From: Haliclona indistincta
Taxonomy: Eukaryota > Porifera > Demospongiae > Haplosclerida > Chalinidae
Assembly (NCBI GenBank): GCA_964017065.1
Contig: OZ024791.1
Coordinates: 8,083,471 to 8,147,470 of the forward strand
Direction of reading: 5' to 3'
Length of the DNA stretch: 64,000 bases
In this document: one piece after another, positions 41,196-54,000 of the stretch
Layout: each line of letters begins with the position of its first letter
Numbering within the stretch: position 1 is the first letter of the stretch
The notes under the pieces: model-generated
What the model was told of the DNA's origin: nothing
Databases searched by the model: none
What the model saw: the letters and a program-made list of their open reading frames with translations, nothing else
Position numbers and translations under genes: made by a program

Positions 41196-41471
41196 TTAAC
41201 TGAATTTGGTGAATTAACCGTCTAGTGAATTGTTCCACTAAAATTAATATGTTTGCTTAGTAGACACATAGCATTGTGAGATCCATGGTATTGTGTGAGT
41301 AAATGAAACACTGAAAGTAACATACTACTCTTTGAGTGCTATGATCAGTACACAATTCAGTAGCTACCTATATCCTGATAGTGGTCACGCCCATGCAAAC
41401 GCCCGGTACCGGTACGGTTATTCTTAATTAATTTTAATTAATTTTAATAGTGGGAGGAAAGCCGGAGGCTA
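41196..41471 (+). promoter_or_regulatory. Intergenic region / NLR promoter
   Basis: This contains a GC-rich patch (CGCCCGGTACCGGTACGG near 41400) followed by TTAATTAATTTTAATTAATTTTAAT just before the NLR start. Assignment as promoter rests on position only. Confidence 0.3.
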
Positions 41472-44400
41472 ATGGCGGAGTCGCGTGTTGATCTGGTAAG
41501 TGTGATGTAATAGCAGTGTCATACTGGTCTACTATACTACTATACAGGAGACGGAGAGCGCCGAGTACCGCTCGTTCAAAAGTCACTATAATGACTTGTT
41601 CAATTGTATTCAGAATCCTGTACCTCTGTCAACTAGGCTGTACTCTGTCGATTTGTTGTCGCGTGACACGAAAAAGAGAATATATGAGATGACGCTAACA
41701 GAACAGAGAGTATCGGAGCTCCTAGATGCGACAGAAACAACAATCCAACTAGACCCTCAGAACTTTCACAAGTTTGTAGAAAAGCTAGCGAAGGACAGTT
41801 CAATGCAGCATCTCTGTGACAAGCTGAGGTCCACATGTGGTGAGTGTGATACTGTGAGTACATCCACTGACCAGTGCGTGGTGTTCTGATGTAGCTCAAC
41901 TCAAGTCACTGCACACTCCTCAATTGGTGTCCCTACCACCAAGCACATCAGGTAGAATGCGTATGATGGTGGATTAGCATGTGACGGTGTCTTCATGTTA
42001 CAGAGAAACAGACCAGAGATAGCACGCTATCATTCTCCTCTTCTATCACTTCTTCATCTCATTCAAGCACAACAGGTACAATCACATGCTCAGTTACTAA
42101 TCTTGCCGGCAAGATTTACCAATGTACAGGGGTGGAGCGAGCGACTCTGTCTAAAAATCCACGGCACAGCAGAATACAATAATTAATCTATGTCACCAAG
42201 AGTTCATTACCTAAGAGTATGCAACCGTCAATATACCCCCTAGGACGGCGTTGGGCATTTTCTACGTCACAAGTTTACCTATACACAGCGATGATTATCA
42301 TTACTGCTGTTGTGAATAATTATCATTACACAATGGTGAATATCATTAACATAACAGCCCTAATGCTTTCTGCTGTATAAACTTGTGACGTAGAAAATGT
42401 CCAACGCCGTCCTAGGGGGTATATTGACGGTTGCATACTCTTAGGTAATGAACTCTTGATGTCACATATTCTCGACCACAAAATGGTTCCATTGCATTTT
42501 TGCATCGTTTACTTCAAGAAAGTGATTAGAGCAACCACTGAGCCCACCGCTTCTACAAATTGATTGGTCTTGTTCATCACATCAATTTTTACCCAGCAAA
42601 GCAGCCTGTCACAAAACAAACATGCAAATCTTGTCCTTGTACAAACTGTACTTCATAGCCAAGCTTCCTTGCCACACTGCTAGTTATCTTTCGTACTGGT
42701 GACTGGCTTTCAGCAAAAGCTACCACCGAAACATGAAAGTATGGGTAAAACTACAAAGTCGACAGTAAAGTGACAGCTGACCTTGCAGTTTTAATGGTAT
42801 TCATTATGTAACTGCAATCTGATTGGCTCTGCCAACAATACCATAGGATTCTGGCCAGAGCCATCAGACCTACTTTCACTTTGGTCCACCCCCTGTATGT
42901 TTGTTAAGGCGCGTTCACATGGACTATGCAAAGTGGATTGAATGCGCATTCAATCTGGTTCATCAACGTTCACATGGATCCGTTTGAAATCAATGCGAAT
43001 CGAATGCGCATTGCGTTCAATCCACCTCCGGAGGTAGATTGAAAGTAGATTGGAAGCGAATTGAGACTTCAGTGTGTGGATGCACACTGTCATGAGTGGA
43101 CAAAAGGCGCTTGGCAGACTAGCAAACCTTCGTAATGGAGATTTGAAGCATCGTTGAAGGCTAGGAAGAGCGCAGTGTGTAGCTTTTTGAGCCGCGCAAT
43201 TTGCTACATGTGAACGCTTGTGATGCGCATTGAATTCGCTTCCTATTCGTATTGGCGGTTTGGGGATACAATGTGCATCAAAAGTGGATTCCATGTGAAC
43301 ACGCCTTAAGTCTGGCCCGCAGAACTGAATGACCAGTGCATTTTCTCTCCTCAGCTCTCACTAGGAAACAGTACAAGCAGTTCCTAAAAAGATGTTACCA
43401 ACAGGCACTCCCTGATGATGATAAGCTTCTTGTTACTGCTAGCAAGCACTACATTGAGCTAGCTGTCATCAGCATGAAGGGTGTCACCAGGAAGCAAGCA
43501 GATGAGTTCACTAAGAAAAGTCTTCACGGTTTAACTGAAGAGATCTTGCGTGAGAAAGCTCCGATAGCACTAGATCATATACTAAAGCCCAGAGAGGATG
43601 GTAGACCAGTACGTTGTGTCCTGGTGGAGGGTGCACCAGGTATCGGCAAGAGCACACTGGCATGGGAGGTGTGTCACAAGTGGGAGGAGTTAGAGAGTGT
43701 GAAGCAGTATGAATTAGTGGTGCTAGTTCGCTTGAGGGAGAAGAAGGCTCAAGAAGCATGCTGCCTTGAGGAGCTGCTGCCGTGTGATACTACAACTAAT
43801 TTGAAGGAGCTCTTGGCTGCAATAGGAGAAGGAGAAAGCATGCTTATTGTGTGTGATGGGTTTGATGAGCTTCCTTGTAAGCAGCGACAGGAGGATTCAG
43901 TCTACATAGATCTACTCAAGGCTAGGCTCCTGCCAGAGGCTACAATTATCGTCACAAGTCGTCCTTCAGTAAGCGCTGACCTTTGGAGTCTCTGCCAGCA
44001 TAACATACACAGGCACCTCGAGGTGATAGGCTTCACTAAAAAAGATATCAAGCAGTTTGCTGAGAGTGTGTTTAGTGGGGATATCCTCACTGGGTTTTTG
44101 TCATACATCACCAGTAATCCTCCCATATATGGTATGATGTACATCCCTCTCAATGCCGTCATTGTAGCCTTGATATATCAGGACAGCTACGACACAGATA
44201 CTCCCTTTCCTGCAACAATGACACAGCTCTTTGATACTCTCACTCGTGGTCTCATTCGCAGGCACCTTGTGTCTGTACATCAGGTTGCTAGTAAGTATCG
44301 CATGCCTCCTTCCCTCCAACGTACAGCGGACATTACCAAGCTTCCTTCTGTAGTGGCTAAGCAGCTTCTTCAGCTAACCAAGGTGGCATATGAGACAATG

Positions 44401-45582
44401 CTTGAGAAAAGATATGTCTTTACTAACCTTGGTGAGGACTTTGAGCATCTCGGGACAATGAAAAAGACCACAAGTGTGAATGTTTGGACAGGTCCTGGGT
44501 GCTCCTATTCCTTCCTCCATCTCACTCTTCAGGAATACTTGACTGCCCTCCATATTGCTATAGTGAATCCTAGTGGTTTTAAACTGGTAGAATGGCTAAA
44601 GGAAAGCAGTGTTGTTGTGAGGTTTCTGGCAGGAATATTTCAGCATGATGAATATCATAGTCACCCTGTGTACCAGGAGTTGGTACAGCAACTTGCTTCC
44701 AAGTCTCTACAGCTGGTCCATTGTGCATACGAGTGTCCTACCATTATGGGTAGTGTGAAGGTGGACTATAGTAAACGTGACTATGATGCAATAGTTGTTA
44801 CACCAGTAGTAGGTTTTGACTGTTATGTCACAGGATACTGCATCAGCCATTTCGATGACAGATGGGGACTTATGATCAGAGAACATATGGATATTGGTTT
44901 GCTGGTAACAGGCCTCAGGTCCTCTCCTAATTTGAAGAGAAAAATACAACATCTTACGTTTTTTCGTTCAAATTTTTCACAAGTAATTTCTCAGCTGAAA
45001 GAGTTTTGTGAACTTCTTTATCTTAGATTTCATGATGTTAATATTGATCATGATGACGAAGTCATCATACAAGAACTGATAGCATCAGGGAGTGCTCTGA
45101 CAAAGCTACAGTATGTTAGTATTAAAGAACGACATACAAATACATTCATTCCACTATTATTTCAACCATCATCATTACAAGAACTGAAGCTGAATACTTC
45201 TGATATTATAAAAACTGAGCTCCTCCCGTGTGAGAACACTAACCTTAAAAAGCTCATCATCTCTCGTAATCTTCTTCACTCACTAGCAACAGTCATCATG
45301 AATATCACTTCGCTGACTCTCCTGGAAATTAGCGATCGACCACTAAGCAGTGACCTGCCTGTTCTCACTAACATTGTACGGTCACATGACTCACTAGAAG
45401 TACTACAGATTAAGGACATCAAAAATCGCAATGCCTCACCCGATTCAGCTATTAACCTGCTCCAACTAGTCGTAGCTGCTGGTAAAAGTCGATTAAAAAA
45501 GTTGAGACTTAATAAATCAGACTATGACAAGCTACCACCTCACATCTGCGAACATTATAAGGATCTTTTTGAACAGGATTGA
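41472..45582 (+). CDS. NLR: N-terminal death-fold (CARD-like), NACHT ATPase, LRR-like C-terminus
   Basis: Exons 41472-41495, 41548-41839, 41895-41951, 42004-42075 and 43355-45582 join in frame to 890 residues. Residues about 10-105 form a helical block with LLDATETTIQLDPQNFHKFV that looks like a CARD or related death fold. A Ser/Thr-rich linker follows. The large last exon holds a NACHT domain with Walker A GAPGIGKST, Walker B LIVCDGFDEL and a sensor-like TSRP, then a C-terminal region with leucine-rich repeats (LKKLIISRNLLHSL and similar). This matches the NLR families expanded in sponges. It likely acts as a cytosolic pattern sensor that oligomerises on activation. The 1.28-kb intron before the NACHT exon carries two inverted-repeat elements. 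Confidence 0.88.
42197..42458. mobile_element. MITE-like foldback element in NLR intron
   Basis: 81-bp terminal inverted repeats (42197-42277 and 42378-42458) differ by about one base around a 100-bp AT-rich centre. No coding capacity is seen. A target duplication is not clear. Confidence 0.85.
42908..43305. mobile_element. MITE with TTAA-flanked inverted ends in NLR intron
   Basis: Ends GGCGCGTTCACATGGA and its near-complement TCCATGTGAACACGCC bound about 398 bp. TTAA lies on both sides (42904-42907 and 43306-43309). There is internal subterminal similarity (CAATGCGCATT in several orientations). It is non-autonomous. Confidence 0.75.
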
Positions 45583-45872
45583 TAATTTTATTTATTCGTA
45601 ATGTGTACTCTTTTATCAACTCAGTTTACAGGTCAAAATTAATAACCACAATCAGTTTGTGCTAATTTGTATGTTAGTAATCTATAGTCACCTCTCTCTA
45701 GAGTTTACTGGTTTGTTAGCTAACTGTAATCTAGTCTCATCCCTCTCAGCCCCTTTCATTGTGAAATTCTTAATGCTTGCTTCGAAATAATAAGGAATAT
45801 GATGCATAGTGCATTTGTTTGGATGAACATGCATGACTGCATGTTAAATAAAATACAAAACTTTGATTGGAC

Positions 45873-45965
45873 GACAATTAAATGAGGGAAGATTGGCGAG
45901 TACTGTGGCAATGGAACATGGACCCAGTTTTGTAGTTGCTATAGTAACATGTAGATGGTTATAAT
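45873..45965 (+). pseudogene. Decayed SRCR domain-2 exon
   Basis: This resembles the GGQ-x-NEGR-x-EYC-x-NG-x-W-x-Q-x-C half-domain of receptors A-C, but it is frame-broken and shortened. Confidence 0.65.
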
Positions 45966-46287
45966 CCTTGAAAGTAACGGTATACACTATAATTTAACTT
46001 ATCGGTTACTGGATTTTTTGGAAAGTAGTACCTTTGGCGCTTGGCAGTGGTATGTAGGGATCATCGCAATTTTATTAAACTACATTTTATAGTCAGCAGA
46101 CATTTCATAGACTGGTCTGACAAATACTGCATAGCAAGTGATGTGAATGAATATGAAAAATCTGACAACAGCTTTTGCAAGACTGAAAGTTCAAGTGGTA
46201 AATCCTTATAATAATATACTAGGTTTTATACACAGGGATATACCAGGAAACTATGCCGGAAGATTTACCATAATAACCTCATACTTT

Positions 46288-47120
46288 AATAGACCTTTTC
46301 GTTATAAGCGAAAGAATGTATCCCATTCAATTATTGCCCGTAGACTTGCATCCGGAGTAGTTTAAGCCCCACCTCCTAGCAAGTTCTAAACCATCGCCAT
46401 ACATTTCGAGCGTTTTTTATGCGCTGCAAACTTGCACTGTTCTGGCCGTATCTTCTAAAACAGCGCTACTAAGTAAAACTAGAATCATCAGGCTATCACA
46501 TGGTACTGAAATCGCGAGTAGCAGCTAAAGTAAGGCCGAGTAATAGCTCTGTAAAGAAGATCATTATAAAAAGCTATAAAAACTATTATTTCTTCAATGA
46601 TGCTTGTGGAGAGATGCCTCTACAAAGTAGCCACCAACGCAATTCTGGAACAGTGTATGTTTCCAAACGTCTGCAATCTAACATTGCACCAGGAATATCT
46701 TCTTCACAGTCCTTTCAGCCATATCTAATATTGATTGCATGAGTCAACCTGCATTGTACGTGTGTGAAATTAAAAGCATATGTGAGCCTCCACCAGCATT
46801 ACAATACACATGCTAGAATGTCAAGAAATCGGCCAAGAATAAGTTACGTGGTCTTCTCTGCCGTCGCTATAGAGCTCTTACTCGTTAACGGTTTCTGCTT
46901 TGCTCCTACAGTACCATGTGATAGCCTGATGATTCTAGTTTTACTTAGTAGCGCTGTTTTAGAAGATACGGCCAGAACAGTGTAAGTTTGCAGCGCATAA
47001 AAAACGCTCGAAATGTATGGCGATGGTTTAGAACTTGCTAGGAGGTGGGGCTTAAACTACTCCGGATGCAAGTTTATGGACAATCAATAATAATTGCATT
47101 CTTTAGCGAAAAGGTCTATT
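46288..47120. mobile_element. Foldback element with ~210-bp inverted arms
   Basis: The left arm 46288-46506 and right arm 46911-47120 are near-complementary apart from small indels close to the outer ends. They surround a ~400-bp centre without convincing coding sequence. The outer ends read AATAGACCTTTTCG. Confidence 0.85.
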
Positions 47121-47462
47121 CATAGTTTTGCGATAATGATTAGCTCATGTGACTTGGCTATGTGGTAGATACACATGTAGCCAGTGTGTAGTGTGATTAC
47201 TTGGTAGATGGATTATCGGTAATAGTACTATCATTTGAGACAATGTGACATCCAGGAAATCAACTCATAATATGTGTGTAAACTATAGAATGTGATAAAA
47301 CACTACTTTGAGATGACAACTTGGGTCAAGATCTTCAGAGTATTGATGTGTGAGCTATGCTAGTTCAGGAATAATTATATATGTGCATTGTTGCAGTGAT
47401 AAATAGTGCGTACAGCTGGACACGTGCAGTATCAGCAGTTATCGCTTTTTCTCTCAATCATC

Positions 47463-49821
47463 ATGCGAGCTGCTTTTGACTTGCTGTTGGTTGCTGTGAC
47501 TATTGCTCTGTCTGTACAGATCTCCAGTGGGCAATGTAAGCTTTTATTCTTGTGGTACATGAAGTATATTGATCCCGTTCTGTTTTTGTACAGCAACATA
47601 CTGTTACTCAACTAACAGTCTCAGACTGTACAATCCATATGGCAGCACTGCTACTCAAGGTGGTATGCTGCAGGTCTGTATATCAAGCAGGTGGAGAGCA
47701 GTGTGTGATTACACCTTTAGCTGTTCCATTCATGGAAAAATTGCTTGTAGACAACTTGGATTCAGTGGAAGCCAGATCAGTGAGTTAAATTGGTTTTACA
47801 ATTTACATTGAATTGAAATTACTCATTTCAGGATCTTATGTAATGACAAATAGTGCTCAGTATTATGGAACATGGAGTTACACTGACAGCAGATACTACT
47901 CTTGCTCTAGTAGTAGCTACTCATCTCTATCCAGCTGTAGCCGTCGTAGTTTATCCTATTACTCATCATCGTACTGTAATTCAGATGATCAAGTTGGATT
48001 ATGGTGTGCAACACTTCCATCAACTGGTGAATACACTTTTAAACATGGTGATACCACTTTAGTTGGTTTTTTTTACTCAAGTATGCACTAATGGAGCTGT
48101 TCGATTGGTTGGAGGACGAACAACCAATGAGGGACGACTGGAATACTGTTACAATGGAGCATGGACTCAGCTTTGTAATTCTAATTTTCGCAATAAAGAA
48201 GCTCTAGCAGCATGTAGACAACTGGGCTACACTAATCCTAGTAAGAATCTATTGATAATAAGTTAATAACAAGTTAATAACATTGTTATAGTACTATTAC
48301 TCAACTACATTAATTATATAGAAGCAGTTATTTATACGGATGGATCATTTGGACCAAAATCAAACTTTAGTTTGATCAGTTATTTCAGCTGTCCCTCTTC
48401 TAGCTCAAGCACAACAGGATTATCATCATGCACCTTAGTCGCTTCATCATCCTGTGGTTACAAATGTAGTGGTAACAACGTTGGTATTGGCTGCTTTGGT
48501 GAGCTGGTTTTTATAATTTTATCTATTATAATATTTCTAAAGCATCAGGACAGGATAACTGCAGACAAGGTGCTATAAGACTGGTGAACTCAACTACTGA
48601 GTATGAGGGCAGAGTGGAGGTGTGTCTAGATGGATTATGGGGTACAGTATGTGGAGTGGATTATAATGATGCTAATGCTATTTGTCGCACTATTGGATAT
48701 GATGGAGGTAAGCTATGCTAGCTCTGATTAGGATCTCTGATTGCTACATATACAGTGATGGAGTACTACAGCACTAATCACATGTTTGGAGATGGTGGTC
48801 GTCTGATTTATTACAATCTACGATGTACTGGATGTGAATCAAACATTAGAGCATGTTCTAAATATACGTATCCAAACACTTATTGCAGCAAAGCATCAGT
48901 TGCTGGAGTGAGGTGCCATCATGGTATGTATCTGGCATTTTGCAGTGACTTTCACTAAATTATCTACATAGGTTGTACTGATGGTGAAGTGCGTCTCATT
49001 GGAGGTAGCAGTGAGACTGAGGGAACAGTGGAGGTGTGTCACAACAAGACATGGGGAATGGTGTCTGGGCTAGGCTGGGGAGAGGAAGATGCTCGTGTGA
49101 CATGCAGGCAGCTAAAATTTTCAATAGAAGGTATGGATTTTAGAGTATTGTGTAATGCCTAGCTCATTTAACATGTACTGTAGGTTTCCATTCTTATGTT
49201 GATTCTCCATTTGTTAAGCCTAACAGAACTGTTCACTTCAGTTCAGTCCGATGTGTTGGAAGTGAATCAAGAATCACCAATTGTCCTACAACGAACTATA
49301 CTTATGAACAAGGAAAGCAACTTGCTGGACACTTGACAGTGGCTGGGGTGACCTGTAAGAAACCGGTGAACTCAGTACTTCTAACAACAACTCTAACAGT
49401 GACTGCTTGTTCAACGACCACAACAATCTGCCCAACTCAAAAGGCAGCGGCAGCAGCCATTACGACCAATAACAATAATAGCCAGCTGACTGAGTCAACC
49501 ATCATACTGACAGGTTTATGTGCTATTCTTGGTACAGCAACAGTCACACTTGCTATATGGTAAGTAATACTATAAAACAAAACGAGTGTCTGACAGGTGA
49601 ATTATTTCCACAGTGTGTGTTACTTTTTCTATAAATTTGGTAAGAAGAAGAGGCCGACTGGTGATTCTCAAGTACAGGGTGATAACCAGTATGCTAGCCA
49701 GCCACAGGAAATTAGTTGCTCCAATCCGATCTCTATCAATGCTGTGTATACCGAGCAAGGTTCTCACACCGGATCACAGGATACTGTATATGAAGACATA
49801 CGTCCTCGTGATGATCAGTGA
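47463..49821 (+). CDS. SRCR receptor C
   Basis: The signal-peptide exon 47463-47535 (MRAAFDLLLVAVTIALSVQ) is followed by an exon starting at 47594 that is nearly identical to exon 2 of receptor A. Four split SRCR domains follow, then a Thr-rich stalk, one TM (TIILTGLCAILGTATVTLAI) and a tail exon 49614-49821 ending TVYEDIRPRDDQ. It is a type I membrane receptor paralogous to A and B. It lies downstream of the NLR, so the array has been split by NLR insertion or rearrangement. Confidence 0.87.
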
Positions 49822-50519
49822 CCTTGCTTTGTGGGGTGTGGATATTAGTATTAGTAATGTGCTATTTGCTCTATTAGGTGGTGAGCTAGAACATTGTATT
49901 AAATTGCTAGAACATTGTATTAAATTGTCTGTTGTACAATGATATGTACTACTTTTTGTATGACAAGTTTGGATCAGTGCTGAATTTTAAAGGGTTAAGT
50001 GAGTAGAGTGTGAGTGTTTGGTTATTGGCTACGACTTGTACCCTCACACCATCTCACAGTCCTGGTAAAGGTGCATGGTCTGTAGATGTATATATAGTGA
50101 GGTAGAACTGGGAGATGAACTGTTCATAGTATTGTTACCATACTCTCCTTCAGTAACTCTAACAAAGTCATTGTTTTTGTCAATTAAAAGTGTCTTCTTA
50201 AAGTGCTACTTGTCTTCCAGCCAGTTGATGGTACCAGATAAATTAAGGCCACTGGAGGCAGTTGTCGTGCTGACCCTTCATGGTGTTAACATAGACCGAT
50301 AAGTGACAGTCTTCACCAGTATGTTTCCAGCCCAGCAAGCTAAAAAAATTGCCGGCATGCTTCTGCTTGAGGCTGATGGCTGCTGCATAGCTAGTTGGGC
50401 GTGGCCCGACCTCTGCGTCTACCACGCCCAACTACTGCATAGCTTGATCTCTGCGAAGGGAAGGCGTACGTAGCCTTATACTATACATGACTATCCAATT
50501 TTATACTATACATAACTAT
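49822..50519. other. Intergenic region
   Basis: No gene is supported. A hairpin near 50381-50443 has arms containing AGTTGGGCGTGG and CCACGCCCAACT. It does not fold as a tRNA by eye. Confidence 0.45.
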
Positions 50520-50522
50520 ACA

Positions 50523-51035
50523 TGAGCACATGAACAGTAGGAGCGTGCAACTTTAGTACCAACACTTTAATAATTAATGACGTACTTCCGCTTTACCTAG
50601 GTATGAACGTACGTCATATCTATTTAACGCGCATTACTTGGTAAGTTTACGACAGCGAGCGCGCCTGGTGTTGCTCAGCTCAAATTTTTTTTTTTTTTTT
50701 TGCTCAAATACGGTCATCTCAGCTTTCATTGCGCTCCTCACGGGCAAGTTCTTTACTTGTTGTAAACGAATCCGCCGGGGAGACAGCATGATCAGCTTTC
50801 TCTTGGAGCTGCTGACTAAGACGTCGAGGACCGACTCGAGGGGTTCGCGCCATCCTCTCTTGCCGCACTTAGATCTATTAAGTATCACGTGCACAGAACT
50901 ACGTCACGCATATTTAATGAAGCACAAAAACTTCCAAATATGGAAGTTCTGAGCACACATCTGTGAATCTAATTATACACTGTTGGCACTAACGCGCAGT
51001 TTACAGTTGCACGCTCCTTCTGTTCATGTGCTCCT
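50523..51035. mobile_element. Possible small inverted-repeat element upstream of the MULE gene
   Basis: GAGCACATGAACAG...GGAGCGTGCAACT at about 50523 is repeated in reverse complement near 51005-51035. The interior holds a 19-T run and short random frames. It abuts the first recognised MULE exon and may be one end of that element or a separate MITE. Confidence 0.5.
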
Positions 51036-51063
51036 GGTATAAATTATAAAATAATCTGTACAG

Positions 51064-54000
51064 GCACACAATACTACTTCTCGTGTTGCCGAGATGGTAG
51101 CTATCGGCCTAACAAATGGACCACAAGAAAAACAAAAGAAACAAGGAAGCCACCAAAATCAAAAAAGATGAACAACTACTGTACTTCACGAATATATGCA
51201 ACAGTACACCATGGATTAGTAGAAGTCACATACATCGCCACACACACAAACCATGAGTTGGGTATCAGTGAGTCTAAGCATCTTCCTCTCCCGACCTCTG
51301 TCAAAGAGACAATGTCCTTGAAACTACAGGAAGGAATACCAATTGAGAGAATTTTGGATGGTATGTTGCGAAACACATTATTTAATTTAACTCAAATGCC
51401 TAGCAATAATTCTTGTAAACAAACAGTTTCATTTAGGGGCAGGATAAGGCCAGTAAGCTAAAATAAAATTAATAGTGAGTCTTCATTTTTTGACAAGCGG
51501 TACCTGGATTTTTCCTGGGTTGGTAGCCCAGGCGACCGTAAGATCAAAGGCGCCGCTCGGTGGTTATATCTCGTATACCATAGGAAATACGTATATTTTC
51601 CAGGAAGTGACGTCACATAGCAACACCGTAGCAACAAGATGGCGTCGTCGAAAAATGCACGCAAGATTACACTGCCGTCTTTCAGGAACGCGCTGTCATT
51701 CGCCTCTGGTGACTTCTACGGGGGCTCTACTACCCTGAGCGCTTCTTTTAGTAACCATAAGAGCAGCTTCCTGGGCTACAAAATGGTTAACCCATGGCAA
51801 CTCGGCCGTACGAGATATAACCTCGGGGTAAATTTTACTGCCCTCGTGCGCTTCTCGCCCTCGGGCGGTAAAATTTACCCCCTCGGTTATATCGCGTACC
51901 GCCTCGGTTGCCATGGGTTAACCTATACATATTTCCTACTTAGTCTACCCAAAGCTCTCGCTTGCAAAAGTGGGGCAGGGTGAAGGCAAAGCAAGAGAAA
52001 GGTCATCAAGATCCATTAAGAACAGCGATAAAACATAACTGTGTGAAGAGGGTTCCTTCTCTTCACACAGAGTTCCTTTGTTGCTTTGGGTAACAGGTCG
52101 AAACAATCAAGTTAGCAGTAACTGCGATTTCTGAATTTCTGACTTTTGCACAATGGCTGCCAGTTGAGCACAAGTACACAAAGACCATTATCGACCATGC
52201 CATCGTGCTTTAAGCCAAATGTGTTACTTAAGCATCATTTTAGTGGAAAGAAAGTTTAGAAGTTGAAAACAAACAACTTCTCTAATCTAGTACTCTCTTT
52301 ACAGATATACGTGAGGAAATTGGAAGCAGACAAAGACGTGACAAGTTTTCAGAGCAGGTGCAAAGGAAGCATTTCGTGACTAGAAGAGATTTGCTGAACT
52401 TGCGACGAATAGTATGCCATCTCACAGCAACAAGGCACCAAGAAGATGCCATATCTGTTGATTACCTCGTTCAAGAGTTTAGGCAAGAGGAATATGATCC
52501 TATTCTTCTCTACAAACCACAAGACAAGATTGTATCTACACTGCCACAGCTGTCTGCTGATTCATACCTGCTAGTCGTGCAAACAAAATTCCAGATGGAG
52601 TTGTTTTCTACTTTTTCTGATTCAGTTGTATGTATCGATTCAACACACAATACCAACGCCTATCGATTCAAGTTGATCACACTACTTGTTCCGGATGAGT
52701 TTGGTGAAGGTTAGAATAACAAACCCAAGAATTGACGCATAGCCTCAAATCCTTATCAGGGGCATTACAGCAGTTTTCCTACTTCTTGCAATAGTAAAGA
52801 GTAGACCGTATAGAGCGTCACCTCATGTACTAATGTGTGAAGTCTTTGATCATCCTCATTCGAGTGAATAAGATAACAATGCCTTCACACATTAGTGCAT
52901 GAGGTGACGGTCTACGCTATTGCAAGAAGCAGGAAAACCGCTGTAATTCAATGATGTCATGCATACGACGACATAATCACATATTGATTAGCTAAAGACA
53001 CGCTTTTATCAATTAAACATCGCATTGCACCCTGCCTACAAATGGAGTAGCATGAGCTCGAGCTTAGCTTACACACTGTTATGAAGCTATTTACTGTGCT
53101 CAGGAACACATTTCTGAAGTTATTTTGCTAGTTTTCCTCGTCTTAATGATTAAGTTATGTAGCGAGACAAAGCATTGTTCATGCGGGACATAGCCTGTAA
53201 TTCCCCGGACGTTTTGGGACAGTTGGAGCCTATGTTTGCGAGGTTAAGCCGAAATATCAATGTTAAAATGTGACGGCAATAATGGAATAAGCATATCAAC
53301 AGTATTGTTACTGCATACCTTATACATGTAGGTAATCCAATTGCCTGGTGCACATCAGACCGAGAAGATGCCATAGTAATCGAGACATTCCTACAAGCTG
53401 TAAAAGACCGAGCTGATGATTGCAGAGTACAAGTTATAATGACAGATGATGGTGAGTGTTGTACACATGATTTGTAATAGTCAGTTAGTCAGTATTCAGA
53501 CAATACAGGCTGGTCTGCAGCAGAAAAGGTCTTTGGAGGGCACATCAAGCACCTACTGTGTCACTGGCATGTTGACCAGTGAGTTACATGTACAATAATT
53601 ACTGCACTACTAGAACATTTGCAGCCATAACTAAAAAGGGAAACTGATTAATGTTAACATCCCCTCTTATCTTGTGAACTGATTGATTGATACAAAAGGG
53701 GATATCTCGAAAGCCTCGAAAGCCATGCTACCCACTCCCTAATAACAAATAAATTATAGGTTATACAATGAAAAATACAGGGTTTGCTATAGAACCCACT
53801 CTCCAAGCATTCTAGTACCATAGAAAAGCCAAGAAGCGCTCATGTTATCGGTATTAACACGGCCTTGAACTGCTAGCACGAGCCTGACTCGCATCGATCT
53901 GGCTACAGACAGACACGCACTAACAGAGTTCAACCTTGGCTTCTTAGTGCAAACACAGAACAAAGTGGATAACTGCATTTATAACTTCTTTTACTAATAC

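Larger units (their letters stand above)
45583..47462. other. Intergenic region between NLR and SRCR receptor C
   Basis: This holds an SRCR relic (45873-45965), an 833-bp foldback element (46288-47120) and the SRCR receptor C promoter region. No other gene is supported. Confidence 0.55.

Noticed and set aside
46500..46985. Two short open frames in the foldback element
   Set aside because: No homology recognised and they lie partly in the inverted arms.
50381..50443. tRNA-like hairpin
   Set aside because: Only one stem is seen, with no T-arm or anticodon arrangement.
50634..50952. Open frames on both strands upstream of the MULE gene
   Set aside because: They span a poly-T run and lack recognisable domains, and they could not be joined in phase to the MULE exons.
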